This document shows positions 34,819 to 44,418 of a stretch of 64,000 bases of DNA, piece after piece. Location: positions 28,264 to 92,263 of the forward strand of contig JAHDLC010000035.1 of NCBI GenBank assembly GCA_018436595.1, in the 5' to 3' direction. The notes under the pieces are model-generated. The model worked only from the letters and a program-made list of their open reading frames with translations. It was not told the origin of the DNA and ran no database searches. The translations under genes were made by a program, and so were the position numbers. The DNA comes from Synergistaceae bacterium (GTDB taxonomy: Bacteria; Synergistota; Synergistia; Synergistales; Aminobacteriaceae). Position 1 is the first letter of the stretch. Every line of letters starts with the position of its first letter.

Positions 34819-35247
34819 TTATTCCAGGATTTCCATCAGTTCGACCTTGAAGGTGAGCTCTTTTCCCGCGAGCCGGTGGTTCGCGTCCAGCTCTACGGAA
34901 TCTTCCCCCACCGAGGTAACCGTAACGCTCATGGGGGTTCCTCCCCGGGTCATCATCTGGAGGCTGTCTCCCACGGAAGGCTCGTAGTTTTCCGGCATCA
35001 CGTCCCGGGAGACGGAGAACACCCTGTCGTTCCGTTTCGTACCGTAGGCCAGGTCCGGAGGGAGAACGAGGGTCCGCTCCTCTCCCACTCTCATCCCTTC
35101 AACTCCCTTGTCGAATCCGGGGATCATCTGTCCGGCTCCCACGGTGAACTCCAGGGGGCTCCGTCCCCTGGACGAATCGAACACTTCTCCGTCGGAGAGG
35201 GTTCCGGTGTAATGGACCCGGATCTTTTTCCCTTTTTCTGCGATCAT
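34819..35247 (-). CDS. FKBP-type peptidyl-prolyl isomerase, SlyD-like
   Basis: 142 residues. The split FKBP domain (VHYTGTLSDGEVFDSS, PLEFTVGAGQMIPGFDKGVEGM and LPPDLAYGTK) is interrupted by the insert-in-flap domain (about residues 68-118) typical of SlyD. The C-terminal strand FKVELMEI closes the fold. There is no histidine-rich metal tail. It acts as cytoplasmic chaperone and isomerase. ATG at 35247 has AAAGGAG upstream. Confidence 0.9.
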   Translation of the reverse strand: MIAEKGKKIRVHYTGTLSDGEVFDSSRGRSPLEFTVGAGQMIPGFDKGVEGMRVGEERTLVLPPDLAYGTKRNDRVFSVSRDVMPENYEPSVGDSLQMMTRGGTPMSVTVTSVGEDSVELDANHRLAGKELTFKVELMEILE

Positions 35248-35320
35248 GTGCTGCTCCTTTCTCCGCCTCTCTGACGGAAGGAAATGCTCCGGCCGTTCGG
35301 CCCGGAAAAAGAGTCCCTGT

Positions 35321-35349
35321 ATTGTACGTGCTGGCCTGTTCCGTGGCAA
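35321..35349 (-). promoter_or_regulatory. Promoter of the FKBP-type isomerase gene
   Basis: Minus strand TTGCCA (35344-35349), 17-base spacer, TACAAT (35321-35326), giving a leader of about 70 bases. Confidence 0.65.
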
Positions 35350-35477
35350 GGCGATGATTTCCCCTCGTTCGGCGGCAGCTCTTGCCCTTCGGGGGCTGAA
35401 TTAGGATGTACAATACAGGGGGACGGGGTGTTTTGACCAGGCGCATGAGCCACCTGACGGGCAGGGGGGGAGTGGCA

Positions 35478-36512
35478 GTGAAGATAGCGAAGGACAAGTT
35501 GGAGGACGCGGTACGGAACGGCATCCTTTCCGAAAGCCAGGCGGAAAGTCTCTGGGAGTTTCTTCTGGAAAAAAGCGAGGATGATCCTTCTTTCAAGGTG
35601 ACCCACATCCTGTATTACCTCGGCGGGCTTATCGCCATCGGGGCCATGACCCTCTTCATGAATCTCGGATGGGAGGTTTTCGGCGGGTGGGGAATTTTCG
35701 CCATCGCCGCCGCCTATGCCCTTTTCGGTCTGCTGTTGGCGGAGCGCTTTTCGGGAAAAAAGGGGTATGCGGTTCCTGCGGGCGTCATGGCTGTCTTTTC
35801 CACGGCCCTTGTTCCCCTTGCAGTGTATGGCCTTCAGTCGGGGCTTGGCCTATGGGACGGGGGCAGGGTGTACAGAGAGTACCACGTCTATATCGACTGG
35901 CGGTGGATCTCCATGGAGCTTGCCACCCTCGCCGCAGGAGCTGCGGCCTTGAAGCGGTACAAAATACCCTTCCTCGTTTTTCCCGTCGCGGCCACTCTCT
36001 GGTACATGAGCATGGATCTCGCTCCCTTCCTGTTCCGGGATGCAGATCTCACATGGAGGCTCCGCAGGATCGTGTCCCTCTGGTTCGGTCTCGCCATGAT
36101 CCTCTTCGCCCTCCGGGTGGATTTCAGAACCCGTTCGAAGGGAGATTTTGCCTTCTGGCTGTATCTTTTCGGGCTGGCCGCTTTCTGGGGAGGGCTGTCC
36201 CTCCTGGATTCCGGAAGCGAACTCGGGCGGTTTTTCTATCTCTGCGTCAACCTGCTCCTCATCGCCGCCGGGGCGGTGCTTTCCCGGCGGGTTTTCGTCG
36301 TCTTCGGAGGCCTCGGGACCTCGGGATACATCGGACACCTTGCCTGGAGGGTGTTCGAGAACAGCGCCCTTTTCCCCTTCGTTCTTTCTTTTGTCGGTTT
36401 TGCCGTGATCTGGCTCGGCATACTCTGGCAGCGCAGGGAGAAACAGGTGACGGCGGCGCTCAGGTCTTTCCTGCCCGTCCGGGTGAGGGAATTTCTCGAA
36501 AACGGACGATAG
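35478..36512 (+). CDS. DUF2157-like multi-pass membrane protein
   Basis: 344 residues. A soluble N-terminal segment of about 45 residues (DKLEDAVRNGILSESQAESLWEFLLE) resembles the helical head of DUF2157 proteins. About nine membrane helices follow, starting LYYLGGLIAIGAMTLFMNLGW. Function unknown. GTG at 35478 follows GGGGGGAGTGGCA; upstream starts have no support. It ends 34 bases before the TerB-domain gene on the same strand with no terminator, so it may be co-transcribed with the downstream defence cassette. Confidence 0.7.
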   Translation: MKIAKDKLEDAVRNGILSESQAESLWEFLLEKSEDDPSFKVTHILYYLGGLIAIGAMTLFMNLGWEVFGGWGIFAIAAAYALFGLLLAERFSGKKGYAVPAGVMAVFSTALVPLAVYGLQSGLGLWDGGRVYREYHVYIDWRWISMELATLAAGAAALKRYKIPFLVFPVAATLWYMSMDLAPFLFRDADLTWRLRRIVSLWFGLAMILFALRVDFRTRSKGDFAFWLYLFGLAAFWGGLSLLDSGSELGRFFYLCVNLLLIAAGAVLSRRVFVVFGGLGTSGYIGHLAWRVFENSALFPFVLSFVGFAVIWLGILWQRREKQVTAALRSFLPVRVREFLENGR

Positions 36513-36546
36513 GGAGTGGAAATTTCGATGAAAAGAGGTTGCTCTA

Positions 36547-38715
36547 TTGGAGCTTTTTCTTGTCGCTCTCGCCATGACCGTACTGTATAGGATCGCCAGG
36601 GCGTTGTTTCGCCTCGCCGCAGGCAGGAGGGAGCGGGAATCCCGGGATAAGCTCCTGAAGGATGCCGAAACGGGCAGGCCCGGTACAGCGGAACCCGCCC
36701 GGTGGTTCGGCTCCATGGAAACCCCGGCGGTGAACGGATATTCCGTTCCCGGAGGGCTGGTCTACGTTGGGGAAAAGCTCCTGGACTATTCGGGATTCAA
36801 CGATCCCTGCCTTCTCAACCCCTCGCTCAGGGCGGTTTCCGGATTCTCACCGTCGGTGCCGCTTCCGGAGCAGAGGCTCCACTACGGAAAAATGACGCCG
36901 GAGCAGCGGGGGGCCTACCTGTCATGGCTCGCAGGGGGAAGGAATGATCCTGACGCTGCCCTTCCCTATGTTTTCCTGTTCTTTTACGGCCTCGAGCGGC
37001 GCCTCATGGTGGACGCCCAGCGGGGAGCAGTATCCCCGGAAGAGCGTGCGGACATCGTGCTGGAAATCCTCCGGCTGCTTCAGATTTACGGAGAGCACCG
37101 GGCGTTCCGGGGGCACGCCGCCAACCTTCTCGCCATGGAGTGGGTCCTCTGGGGGATTCCCGACGACCGGCCGGGGTACATCGACTTCACCGACAGGTAC
37201 TGCGCGGAACCTTTTGCCGCCGTTCTCGCCCGGTACGCGGCACTGGACAGGCCCATACCGGCGGAAACAGCCCTTCAATGGCTGATCCTCCACCCCGAGC
37301 AGGGACTGAAAACACCTGCCCGGCGGTGCCCGGACCTCTTCCGGAAGCTCTTTTCCCTCCGATATGCCGAAAAGTACGGCGAGGGGATGGTCATCCACCC
37401 CAACAGGACCCCCCTCACCCTCACCTACAGGGCGGCGACACCCTCACTGGGAGATCGTCTGAGGATCCGCATCCCGGGGCTGCCGAACCCCTTCATTCTC
37501 ACCGCCCCGGTGAAAAAACTGGCCGCCCTCGCCGCCGGGTGCGCCGACGACCTTGACGGCTACAGCAGATTCCTTGCCCGTGGAGGAAGCCCCGAATCTC
37601 CCGAGGCCGCCGCTCTTCTTCCGGCGGAGCTGCTCACCGGCGCCCCGGCCGGGGAGGCGGTCCGGGAAAGGCTCTTCCGGCTCTGTGGGGGAAACCCTTC
37701 CATGACTGACACGGGGAAGATCCTCGCTGTCCTTGGGCAGACTCCCCCTCCCAAAATGAACCGCAAACGGGCGGCGACACTCGCCGACACCCTGGGAAGC
37801 TTCAACTTCGGCATGGCCCCTGATCCCCATATTCACGGCTTTCCCCCGTCCCATGACGGCCGGATCGCTCTCTTTTCTCCCCGGGCGGTCCCCTCCGGCC
37901 GGGAGGAATTCGATGCCCTGACTGCGCTGATCCGCCTGGGAAGTCTGGTGGCACAGGCGTCGGGGGAGGCGTCGGAAGGGGAGCGCAGGGTAGTGGAGGA
38001 AATGGTCTCTTCCAGTGATGCCCTTTCTCCGGAGGAGAAGCGGTCCCTCTTCGCCCTTGCGCTCTGGGCCTTTTCCGTGCCCCAGGGCGCGGCGGGTCTC
38101 AGGGGGATCCTGGAACCCCTTCCGGAGGAGACGAAACGTTCCCTTGGCCGTATTCTCGGCACCATTGCAGCCGCAGACGGCAGGGTGGACCCCGGGGAGG
38201 TCCGCGCCGTAGGGAAGCTCTACGGATACCTCGGTCTTGACGGCGGCCAGGCCGCCCGTGACATCCACGCCGCCGTATCCGGCACGGCTTCGTCCGCCCG
38301 AAGTGAGGAAAAAGAAGGATTTTCCCTGGACATGGATCTCATCCGCCTCCGGCAGGAGGAAACCCGGCATGTGAACGGCGTTCTCCGGGAGATATTCTCT
38401 TCAGCGGAAGAAAATGCCCTCCCCGCACAGGAGGCGCCGGAGAGGGACGATATTCTCGCCGGCCTTGATGACCCGCACCGGAAGCTGCTCTCCGACCTTC
38501 TGAAGCGGGAAACCTGGCGGAGGGAGGAGTATGAATCCCTCTGTGCCACCCTGTCCCTCCCCCCCGACGGGGCACTGGAAATACTGAACGAATGGGCCTT
38601 TTCCTCGGCGGGGGCGCCCCTCGCCGAGGACGGGGACCCCGTCTTTATCGACCTATCCCTGGCAGAGGAGGTTCTTTCCCATGGACAGCAAAAAGACGAA
38701 AATCCGGCCCCGTGA
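36547..38715 (+). CDS. sngA: Shango defence protein SngA (TerB-N/TerB/TerB-C)
   Basis: 722 residues. A short hydrophobic N-terminus (LFLVALAMTVLYRIARALF) precedes the TerB-N region (about residues 55-260, with SVPGGLVYVG and GLERRLM). A central TerB core (about 455-580; LVAQASGEASEGERRVVEEM and IAAADGRVDPGEVRAVGKL) has paired acidic residues typical of metal binding. A TerB-C-like C-terminus (about 635-715) ends the protein. TerB-domain protein, ATPase and Lhr-like helicase in this order match the three-gene Shango antiphage system. TTG at 36547 follows AAGAGG. It overlaps the ATPase gene by 35 bases. Confidence 0.78.
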   Translation: MELFLVALAMTVLYRIARALFRLAAGRRERESRDKLLKDAETGRPGTAEPARWFGSMETPAVNGYSVPGGLVYVGEKLLDYSGFNDPCLLNPSLRAVSGFSPSVPLPEQRLHYGKMTPEQRGAYLSWLAGGRNDPDAALPYVFLFFYGLERRLMVDAQRGAVSPEERADIVLEILRLLQIYGEHRAFRGHAANLLAMEWVLWGIPDDRPGYIDFTDRYCAEPFAAVLARYAALDRPIPAETALQWLILHPEQGLKTPARRCPDLFRKLFSLRYAEKYGEGMVIHPNRTPLTLTYRAATPSLGDRLRIRIPGLPNPFILTAPVKKLAALAAGCADDLDGYSRFLARGGSPESPEAAALLPAELLTGAPAGEAVRERLFRLCGGNPSMTDTGKILAVLGQTPPPKMNRKRAATLADTLGSFNFGMAPDPHIHGFPPSHDGRIALFSPRAVPSGREEFDALTALIRLGSLVAQASGEASEGERRVVEEMVSSSDALSPEEKRSLFALALWAFSVPQGAAGLRGILEPLPEETKRSLGRILGTIAAADGRVDPGEVRAVGKLYGYLGLDGGQAARDIHAAVSGTASSARSEEKEGFSLDMDLIRLRQEETRHVNGVLREIFSSAEENALPAQEAPERDDILAGLDDPHRKLLSDLLKRETWRREEYESLCATLSLPPDGALEILNEWAFSSAGAPLAEDGDPVFIDLSLAEEVLSHGQQKDENPAP

Positions 38716-40006
38716 GCGGGACGCCATTCTCCAGTCCCTTCGGGCGGGCGTGACGCCCCGCACGGGTCTCCACCACATCCAGGTCGGCCGGGCGAGGGAA
38801 GTGGAGGCCCTGCTGAAGGACCTTGACCGCATCCTTGACGGCGGATCGGCCTTCCGGCTCATCATCGGGGCCTACGGTTCGGGCAAAAGCTTCTTCCTCC
38901 AGCTCGTCAGGGCCATCGCCCTGGAAAAGGGCCTGGTGACCCTCCACGGTGACCTCTCGCCGGACCGCAGGCTCTACTCCACGGGAGGGCAGGCCCGGAA
39001 CCTCTACGCCGAGCTGGCCCGCAACCTCTCCACCAGGACGAAGCCCGACGGGGGAGGTTTTCCCGGACTCGTGGAGCGGTTCCTCTCAGAGACCCGGAAA
39101 GAGACGGAAGGGGAGGGAACGTCCATGTCCGCCGCCATCCACGGCCGGCTGGAGAAAATCTCCGAGCTCGTGGGCGGGTACGATTTCGCCTCGGTCATCG
39201 AAGCCTACTGGAACGGCTACGAACGGGGCGACGACGCCCTCCGGGCGAACGCCGTACGGTGGCTCCGGGGAGAGTTCGCCACCCGCACCGACGCCCGGAA
39301 CGCCCTCGGGGTGCGCACCATCATCGACGACGCCAACGTCTACGACACCTTCAAGATCCTCAGCCTTTTCGTCCGGCAGGCGGGCTACGGCGGCCTGCTG
39401 GTGAACCTCGACGAGATGGTGAATCTCTACAAGCTGGCCAGCTCAAAGGCCCGGCTCTCCAACTACGAACAGATCCTCAGGATGCTCAACGACTGCCTCC
39501 AGGGCACCGCCGAGGCCGTGGGCTTCCTCCTGGGCGGAACGCCTGACTTCCTCTACGATCCCCGGAAGGGGCTCTACAGCTACGAGGCCCTTCAGTCCCG
39601 GCTCAGCGAAAACACCTTCGCGAAGGCGGCGGGGGTGACCGACTACGACGCCCCCATTCTCCACCTCGGCAGCCTGACCCCGGAGGAGCTTTACGTCCTC
39701 CTGGGGAACATCCGGAACGTCTACGCCTCCGGCGACCCGGCAAAGCACCTCGTTCCCGACGAGGCCCTGGCGGCCTTCCTCGCCCACTGCTCCCAAAAGA
39801 TCGGCGAAGCCTATTTCCGGACCCCCCGGACCACCATCAAGGCCTTCGCGGACTTCCTCGCCGTGCTGGAGCAGAACCCGGACATCAAATGGACCTCCCT
39901 TATCGACGAAATCCCCGTGGAGGAGGACCGGCCCTCCGACATGCCCGAGATCGGGGAAGGGGACGGAGATGCCGGGGGCGACGGGCTGACCTCCTTCACA
40001 ATTTGA
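38681..40006 (+). CDS. sngB: Shango defence ATPase SngB (DUF2791/BrxC-BrxD-type P-loop protein)
   Basis: 441 residues. Walker A GAYGSGKSFF lies at about residues 63-72 and Walker B GGLLVNLDEM near 237-246. TPRTGLHHIQVGRAREV is the characteristic N-terminal segment of the DUF2791 ATP-binding family, which also supplies BrxD in BREX. The acidic Gly/Asp-rich tail is unstructured. In this cassette it sits between the TerB protein and the helicase, fitting Shango SngB. The start lies inside sngA, preceded by GAGGAGG. Confidence 0.82.
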   Translation: MDSKKTKIRPRERDAILQSLRAGVTPRTGLHHIQVGRAREVEALLKDLDRILDGGSAFRLIIGAYGSGKSFFLQLVRAIALEKGLVTLHGDLSPDRRLYSTGGQARNLYAELARNLSTRTKPDGGGFPGLVERFLSETRKETEGEGTSMSAAIHGRLEKISELVGGYDFASVIEAYWNGYERGDDALRANAVRWLRGEFATRTDARNALGVRTIIDDANVYDTFKILSLFVRQAGYGGLLVNLDEMVNLYKLASSKARLSNYEQILRMLNDCLQGTAEAVGFLLGGTPDFLYDPRKGLYSYEALQSRLSENTFAKAAGVTDYDAPILHLGSLTPEELYVLLGNIRNVYASGDPAKHLVPDEALAAFLAHCSQKIGEAYFRTPRTTIKAFADFLAVLEQNPDIKWTSLIDEIPVEEDRPSDMPEIGEGDGDAGGDGLTSFTI

Positions 40007-40013
40007 GGCCGCC

Positions 40014-42185
40014 GTGGAAACCTCCGCCGGTTTCAGCCGCCTGACCGAGGGGGTCCGCCGCTGGGTCTGGAAGCAGGGGTGGCCCTCCCTGCGGGAGATC
40101 CAGGAGATGGCCCTGCTGCCCGTCCTCGACGGAAAGGAGGACGTGATCCTCAGCGCCGCCACCGCCGGGGGCAAGACGGAGGCGGCCTTCCTTCCCGCCT
40201 GCACCCGCATGGCGGAATCATCCCTTCCCGGAACGGCCATCCTCTACGTGAGCCCTCTCAAGGCCCTCATCAACGACCAGGCCCGGAGGCTGGAAAGTCT
40301 CTGCGGCTCCGTGGGCTTTCCCGTCACCCCGTGGCACGGGGATGCCCCGGATGGGGGGAAAAACGCCCTCCGGAAGAACCCCCGGGGGGTTCTGCTCATC
40401 ACCCCCGAATCCCTGGAGTCCCTGCTCATGAACTCCCCGTCGTGGTGCGGCGAAGCCTTCACCGGCCTGGTGAACGTCATAGTGGACGAATTCCACGCCT
40501 TCCTCGGCACGGAGAGGGGATGCCAGCTCCAGTCCCTCCTGCGGCGGACGGAGTTCCTCATCGGCCGGACGGTCCCCCGGATCGCCCTCAGCGCCACCCT
40601 GGGGGAGATGGAGAAGGCCGCTTCCGCCCTCCGGCCGGAGAAAACCCTTCCCTGCAGGATCCTCGTCTCGGAAGGAAAGGGAAGTGAGCTCCTGCTCCAG
40701 GTGCGGGGATACAGGACGCCCAGGGCGGACAAGGGGGTGCGCCCTGGCCTCCCTGACGAACTGGTGCAGGACGCCTACCGCCTGCTCAGGGGCGATTCCC
40801 ACCTCCTCTTCACCAACAGCCGCTCCCGCACCGAGGAACTTGCCGCCGCCCTCTCCGCCCTCTGCGACCGCAATTTCGTCCCCAACGAGTTCTTCCCCCA
40901 CCACGGCAGCCTTGCGCCGGATCTCCGCCGGAGTCTCGAAGAGCGCCTCCAGAAGAAGGACCTTCCCACTACGGCGGTGTGCACCTCCACCCTCGAGCTG
41001 GGCATCGACATCGGCTCCGTGGCGTCCATCGGCCAGGTGGGGGAGCCGGGCAGCGCCTCGGGCCTCCGGCAGCGCCTCGGCCGATCGGGACGGCGGGGCG
41101 CACCCGCCGTGCTCCGGGTCTTCGTGGAGGAAGACGAAACGGGCCCCGACAGCCACCCGGCCGACGCTCTCCGTCTGTCCCTGGTGCAGACCGCCGCCGT
41201 CCTCTCCCTGCTGCTCCGGAAATGGCGGGAACCTCCCCGGGAGGGACTCTACCACCTCTCGACCCTGGTCCAGCAGACCCTTTCCGTGATCGCCCAGTAC
41301 GGAGGTGTCCGGGCGGACCAGCTCTGGACGCTGCTCTGCGGCACGGGGCCCTTCCGGGCTGTGGGAAAGAAAGACTACGGCGACTTCCTCCGGGGCCTCG
41401 GGGAGAAGCATGCCCTATCCCAGCTCGGCGACGGGCGCCTTGTCCTTGGGACGGAAGGGGAGCTCCTGACGGACCGGTACACCTTCTTCACCGCCTTCTC
41501 CGCCCCGGAGGAATACCGCCTCGAATACAACGGGGAACTCCTGGGGACGGTCCCCCTGGAGATCCCACCGTCACCCGGCGGTTCGCTCCTCTTCGCCGGG
41601 AAGGCCTGGGAGACCGTGGCCGTGATCGCCTCCAGCAAGACCGTTCTGCTCCGGCCCGCCTCCGGAGGAACGCCGCCCCGCCTTGCCGGCGGAAGGACCG
41701 TGGTCCATGACACCGTCAGGAGGGAGATGAAGCAGGTCCTTCTCGGTGGGGATCCCCCCCGGTATTTCGACCGGACGGCGGCGGAGCTCTTCCGGGAAGG
41801 AGCGGAGCGGTTCCGGAGCTGGAGGCTCGGGGAGACGGACATCCTCGAAGACAAGGGGAGCCTCCATCTCTTCCCCTGGAGGGGAGACGAGGTCGTCGAG
41901 GCGGCCGCCATGCTGCTCCGGAGGATGAACCTCCGGGCGGACACTTTCGGCGGCGTGATCACCCTTCCCGGATGCAGCGGTGCCGGGCTCCTGGAAGCCG
42001 CGGGACGGACCCTCGACAAGTCCCTGCCTTCCGGCGAAGACCTGGCGGCGGATGTTCCGGACACGGAGATCGAAAAGTTCGACTATCTCGTCCCGGAACG
42101 GCTCCGACGGCGGGGTTGGGCCGCCCGGTACCTGGACGTCCCGGGCGCCGCCGAATGGCTCGGGAGCCTGGCCGGGCGGAAATGA
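40014..42185 (+). CDS. sngC: Shango defence helicase SngC (Lhr-like SF2 helicase)
   Basis: 723 residues. Superfamily 2 motifs in order: Q-like WPSLREIQ, motif I AATAGGKTEA (about residues 48-57), motif Ia YVSPLKALIND, motif II DEFH (about 159-162), motif III SATLG, motif V STLELGIDIG and motif VI QRLGRSGRRG (about 351-360). The C-terminal part is Lhr/BrxHI-like. It probably translocates on DNA together with SngB. The ATG is not used: GTG-type starts are possible, but the frame opens at 40014, 8 bases after sngB. No methyltransferase or PglZ gene accompanies it, arguing against BREX. Confidence 0.82.
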   Translation: METSAGFSRLTEGVRRWVWKQGWPSLREIQEMALLPVLDGKEDVILSAATAGGKTEAAFLPACTRMAESSLPGTAILYVSPLKALINDQARRLESLCGSVGFPVTPWHGDAPDGGKNALRKNPRGVLLITPESLESLLMNSPSWCGEAFTGLVNVIVDEFHAFLGTERGCQLQSLLRRTEFLIGRTVPRIALSATLGEMEKAASALRPEKTLPCRILVSEGKGSELLLQVRGYRTPRADKGVRPGLPDELVQDAYRLLRGDSHLLFTNSRSRTEELAAALSALCDRNFVPNEFFPHHGSLAPDLRRSLEERLQKKDLPTTAVCTSTLELGIDIGSVASIGQVGEPGSASGLRQRLGRSGRRGAPAVLRVFVEEDETGPDSHPADALRLSLVQTAAVLSLLLRKWREPPREGLYHLSTLVQQTLSVIAQYGGVRADQLWTLLCGTGPFRAVGKKDYGDFLRGLGEKHALSQLGDGRLVLGTEGELLTDRYTFFTAFSAPEEYRLEYNGELLGTVPLEIPPSPGGSLLFAGKAWETVAVIASSKTVLLRPASGGTPPRLAGGRTVVHDTVRREMKQVLLGGDPPRYFDRTAAELFREGAERFRSWRLGETDILEDKGSLHLFPWRGDEVVEAAAMLLRRMNLRADTFGGVITLPGCSGAGLLEAAGRTLDKSLPSGEDLAADVPDTEIEKFDYLVPERLRRRGWAARYLDVPGAAEWLGSLAGRK

Positions 42186-42232
42186 TAGAATGAAGCCGTG
42201 ATCCCGGACGAAATCCCCAAGGAGATGAATTC

Positions 42233-43282
42233 ATGGACTTCCGCAAGCGCATAACCGACTACGGCATCAAACCAGGAATACTGCCCCGGGGACCACGGAA
42301 CGCCATCACTGACGTGGAGGGGGTCCGGGTGGGCCACTGCACCCTGGCCGACGGCCCCGTGCAGACGGGCGTCACCGCCGTTCTGCCCCACGGAGGCAAC
42401 CTCTTCCGGGAAAAGCTTCTCGCAGCCTGCCACGTGATCAACGGCTTCGGAAAGTCCGCCGGGCTTGTCCAGGTGGAGGAGATGGGAACGCTGGAAACAC
42501 CCGTGATCCTCACCAACACCTTTGCCGTGGGAGCGGCTTCCGAAGCCCTCGTCCGGTACATGCTTGCGGACAACCCCGACATCGGCCGGGAGACGGGAAC
42601 GGTCAATCCGGTGGTCTGCGAGTGCAACGACGGCTTCCTCAACGACATACGGGGCTTCGCCGTCCGGGAGGAGCACGTGCTCCGGGCCCTTGCCTCGGCC
42701 TCGGAGGACTTTGAGGAGGGGGCCGTCGGGGCGGGCAGGGGCATGTCGTGCCACCAGCTCAAGGGCGGCATCGGCACCGCCTCACGGATTCTCGAGGCAG
42801 AAGGGGCCTCCTTCACCCTGGGAGTCCTCGTCCTCTCCAACTACGGCCAGCTGGAGGACCTCCGGGTGGACGGGCGGCACATCGGCCCCGCCATCGGGAA
42901 AATCCACCCGCCCCAGGACGAGCAGGGGTCCATCATCGCCGTGATCGCCACGGACATCCCCCTCACGGAGCGCCAGCTCCGCCGGGTCGCCCGCAGGGCG
43001 ACCGTGGGCATCACCAGGACCGGGGCCTTCATCGGCAGCGGCAGCGGGGAAATCGCCCTCGCCTTCACCACGGCGAACCGCTTCCGCCACCACGAAACGG
43101 CGCCCCTGGTCACCCTCTCCATGCTCAACGAAAACCATATCAACCTCGCCTTCCGTGCCGCCGCTGAGGCCACGGAGGAGGCGGTGCTCAACTCCATGGC
43201 AGGTGCGGAACCCGTCTCCGGAAGGGACGGGCATATCAGGCACTCCCTGGCGGAGTACGCCCATCTCTTCGCCCGGCAGTGA
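42233..43282 (+). CDS. P1 family aminopeptidase (DmpA-like)
   Basis: 349 residues. An Ntn-hydrolase fold that self-cleaves before a catalytic Ser; the candidate is the Gly-Ser in EQGSIIAVIATDIPL near residue 233. ITDVEGVRVGHCTL near the N-terminus and TVNPVVCECNDGFLND are family hallmarks. Members release N-terminal L- or D-amino acids or beta-amino acids from small peptides. AAGGAG precedes the ATG. It is the first of two adjacent peptidase genes, suited to peptide fermentation. Confidence 0.9.
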   Translation: MDFRKRITDYGIKPGILPRGPRNAITDVEGVRVGHCTLADGPVQTGVTAVLPHGGNLFREKLLAACHVINGFGKSAGLVQVEEMGTLETPVILTNTFAVGAASEALVRYMLADNPDIGRETGTVNPVVCECNDGFLNDIRGFAVREEHVLRALASASEDFEEGAVGAGRGMSCHQLKGGIGTASRILEAEGASFTLGVLVLSNYGQLEDLRVDGRHIGPAIGKIHPPQDEQGSIIAVIATDIPLTERQLRRVARRATVGITRTGAFIGSGSGEIALAFTTANRFRHHETAPLVTLSMLNENHINLAFRAAAEATEEAVLNSMAGAEPVSGRDGHIRHSLAEYAHLFARQ

Positions 43283-43311
43283 CGGGCTTCATCGAAAAGG
43301 AGAATGATTCC

Positions 43312-44349
43312 ATGAACAGCGGAACGGATTTTCTGACCCGGGCGGCGGAGCTCCACAGGAACTCTTTCGTGGCGGACGCCCACTTCGACCTCCTGCCCTT
43401 CGTGCTGGAAAAGCGGGAGGGGGGAGAGACGCGGGTCATCGAGCGGCACTACCTTCCCGGTCTCCGGGAGGCGGGTGTGGACCTGGTGGTGTCTTCCCTG
43501 TTCCTGAGCGGCCGGTACCTTCCCGAGATGGGTCTCCGCAGGTCTCTCGACTACATCAGCGCCCTCCACGCCGAAATGGAGGAAAGCCCGGGGCTCTTCT
43601 CCCTCTGCCGGAGCACCGGCGAGATCAGGGCGGCAAACGGACGGGGAGAGCTTGCCGTCCTCCTTTCCTTCGAGGGGCTTGACCCCATAGGGAACGATCT
43701 CTCCCTCCTCAGGATTTTTTACGAGCTCGGCGTCCGGGGTGTGGGCATCACCTGGAGCAGGAGGAACTACGCCGCCGACGGGTGCTTCTTCGGCCCGGCG
43801 GAAGAGGGGCGGAAGGGCGGGCTCACGGAATTCGGTGTCCGGGCGCTCCGGGAGGCCCTCCGCCTCGGGATGTACCTGGACATCAGCCACCTCAACGACG
43901 AAGGGGTGGAGGACGTCTTTGAACTTTTCGACTGCCCCGTTATGGCGTCCCACTCCAACAGCCGCTCCCTCGCTCCGGTGATGCGCAACCTCACCGACAG
44001 CCAGACCGCGCGGCTCGCAGAGCGGGGAGGCGTCCAGGGCATGAACTCCTGCAGCACCTTCGTCGCCAACCCGGACGAAAAGACCGTGGACGGGAAAGAC
44101 CTGGCGGACCATGCCGACCGCATCGCCCGGCTGACAGGACCGGGGACCGTCTGCTTCGGCTTCGATATCTGCGACGAGACCCGGGACTTTTCCGGTCCCG
44201 GCCCCTTCAGGGAATACGATTGCGTCAAGGGCTACCCCGGAAGCGTTGCCTTCACCGCAGAACTGCTCTCCAGGGGCTGGAGCGAACAGGACGTCCGGGG
44301 CATTCTCGGGGAAAACCTCCTCGCCTTCCTCGGGCGCACCATCGGATGA
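43312..44349 (+). CDS. Membrane dipeptidase family (M19, renal dipeptidase-like)
   Basis: 345 residues of the amidohydrolase superfamily. Metal ligands are visible in VADAHFDLLP (HxD), SFEGLDPIG (bridging Glu) and DISHLND and ASHSNSRSL (His ligands). FGFDICDE near the C-terminus carries the late conserved Asp. It cleaves dipeptides, possibly with D-residues. ATG at 43312 follows AAGGAG; an upstream GTG overlapping the previous stop is possible but unsupported. A terminator follows, so the two peptidases form an operon. Confidence 0.88.
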   Translation: MNSGTDFLTRAAELHRNSFVADAHFDLLPFVLEKREGGETRVIERHYLPGLREAGVDLVVSSLFLSGRYLPEMGLRRSLDYISALHAEMEESPGLFSLCRSTGEIRAANGRGELAVLLSFEGLDPIGNDLSLLRIFYELGVRGVGITWSRRNYAADGCFFGPAEEGRKGGLTEFGVRALREALRLGMYLDISHLNDEGVEDVFELFDCPVMASHSNSRSLAPVMRNLTDSQTARLAERGGVQGMNSCSTFVANPDEKTVDGKDLADHADRIARLTGPGTVCFGFDICDETRDFSGPGPFREYDCVKGYPGSVAFTAELLSRGWSEQDVRGILGENLLAFLGRTIG

Positions 44350-44354
44350 CAGGG

Positions 44355-44384
44355 GCGGCCCCGAACGGGGCCGCTTTTTTTTTT
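44355..44384 (+). terminator. Strong rho-independent terminator after the dipeptidase
   Basis: 8-bp GC stem GCGGCCCC / GGGGCCGC with a GAAC loop, followed by ten T. Confidence 0.93.
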
Positions 44385-44418
44385 CAACGGGAGACCGTCT
44401 CCCGAAAGGAGGCCCCTC

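Noticed and set aside
38681..42185. Partial BREX system (BrxD plus BrxHI)
   Set aside because: No pglZ, brxL, methyltransferase or other BREX gene is present, and the TerB-domain gene overlaps the ATPase gene, as in Shango.
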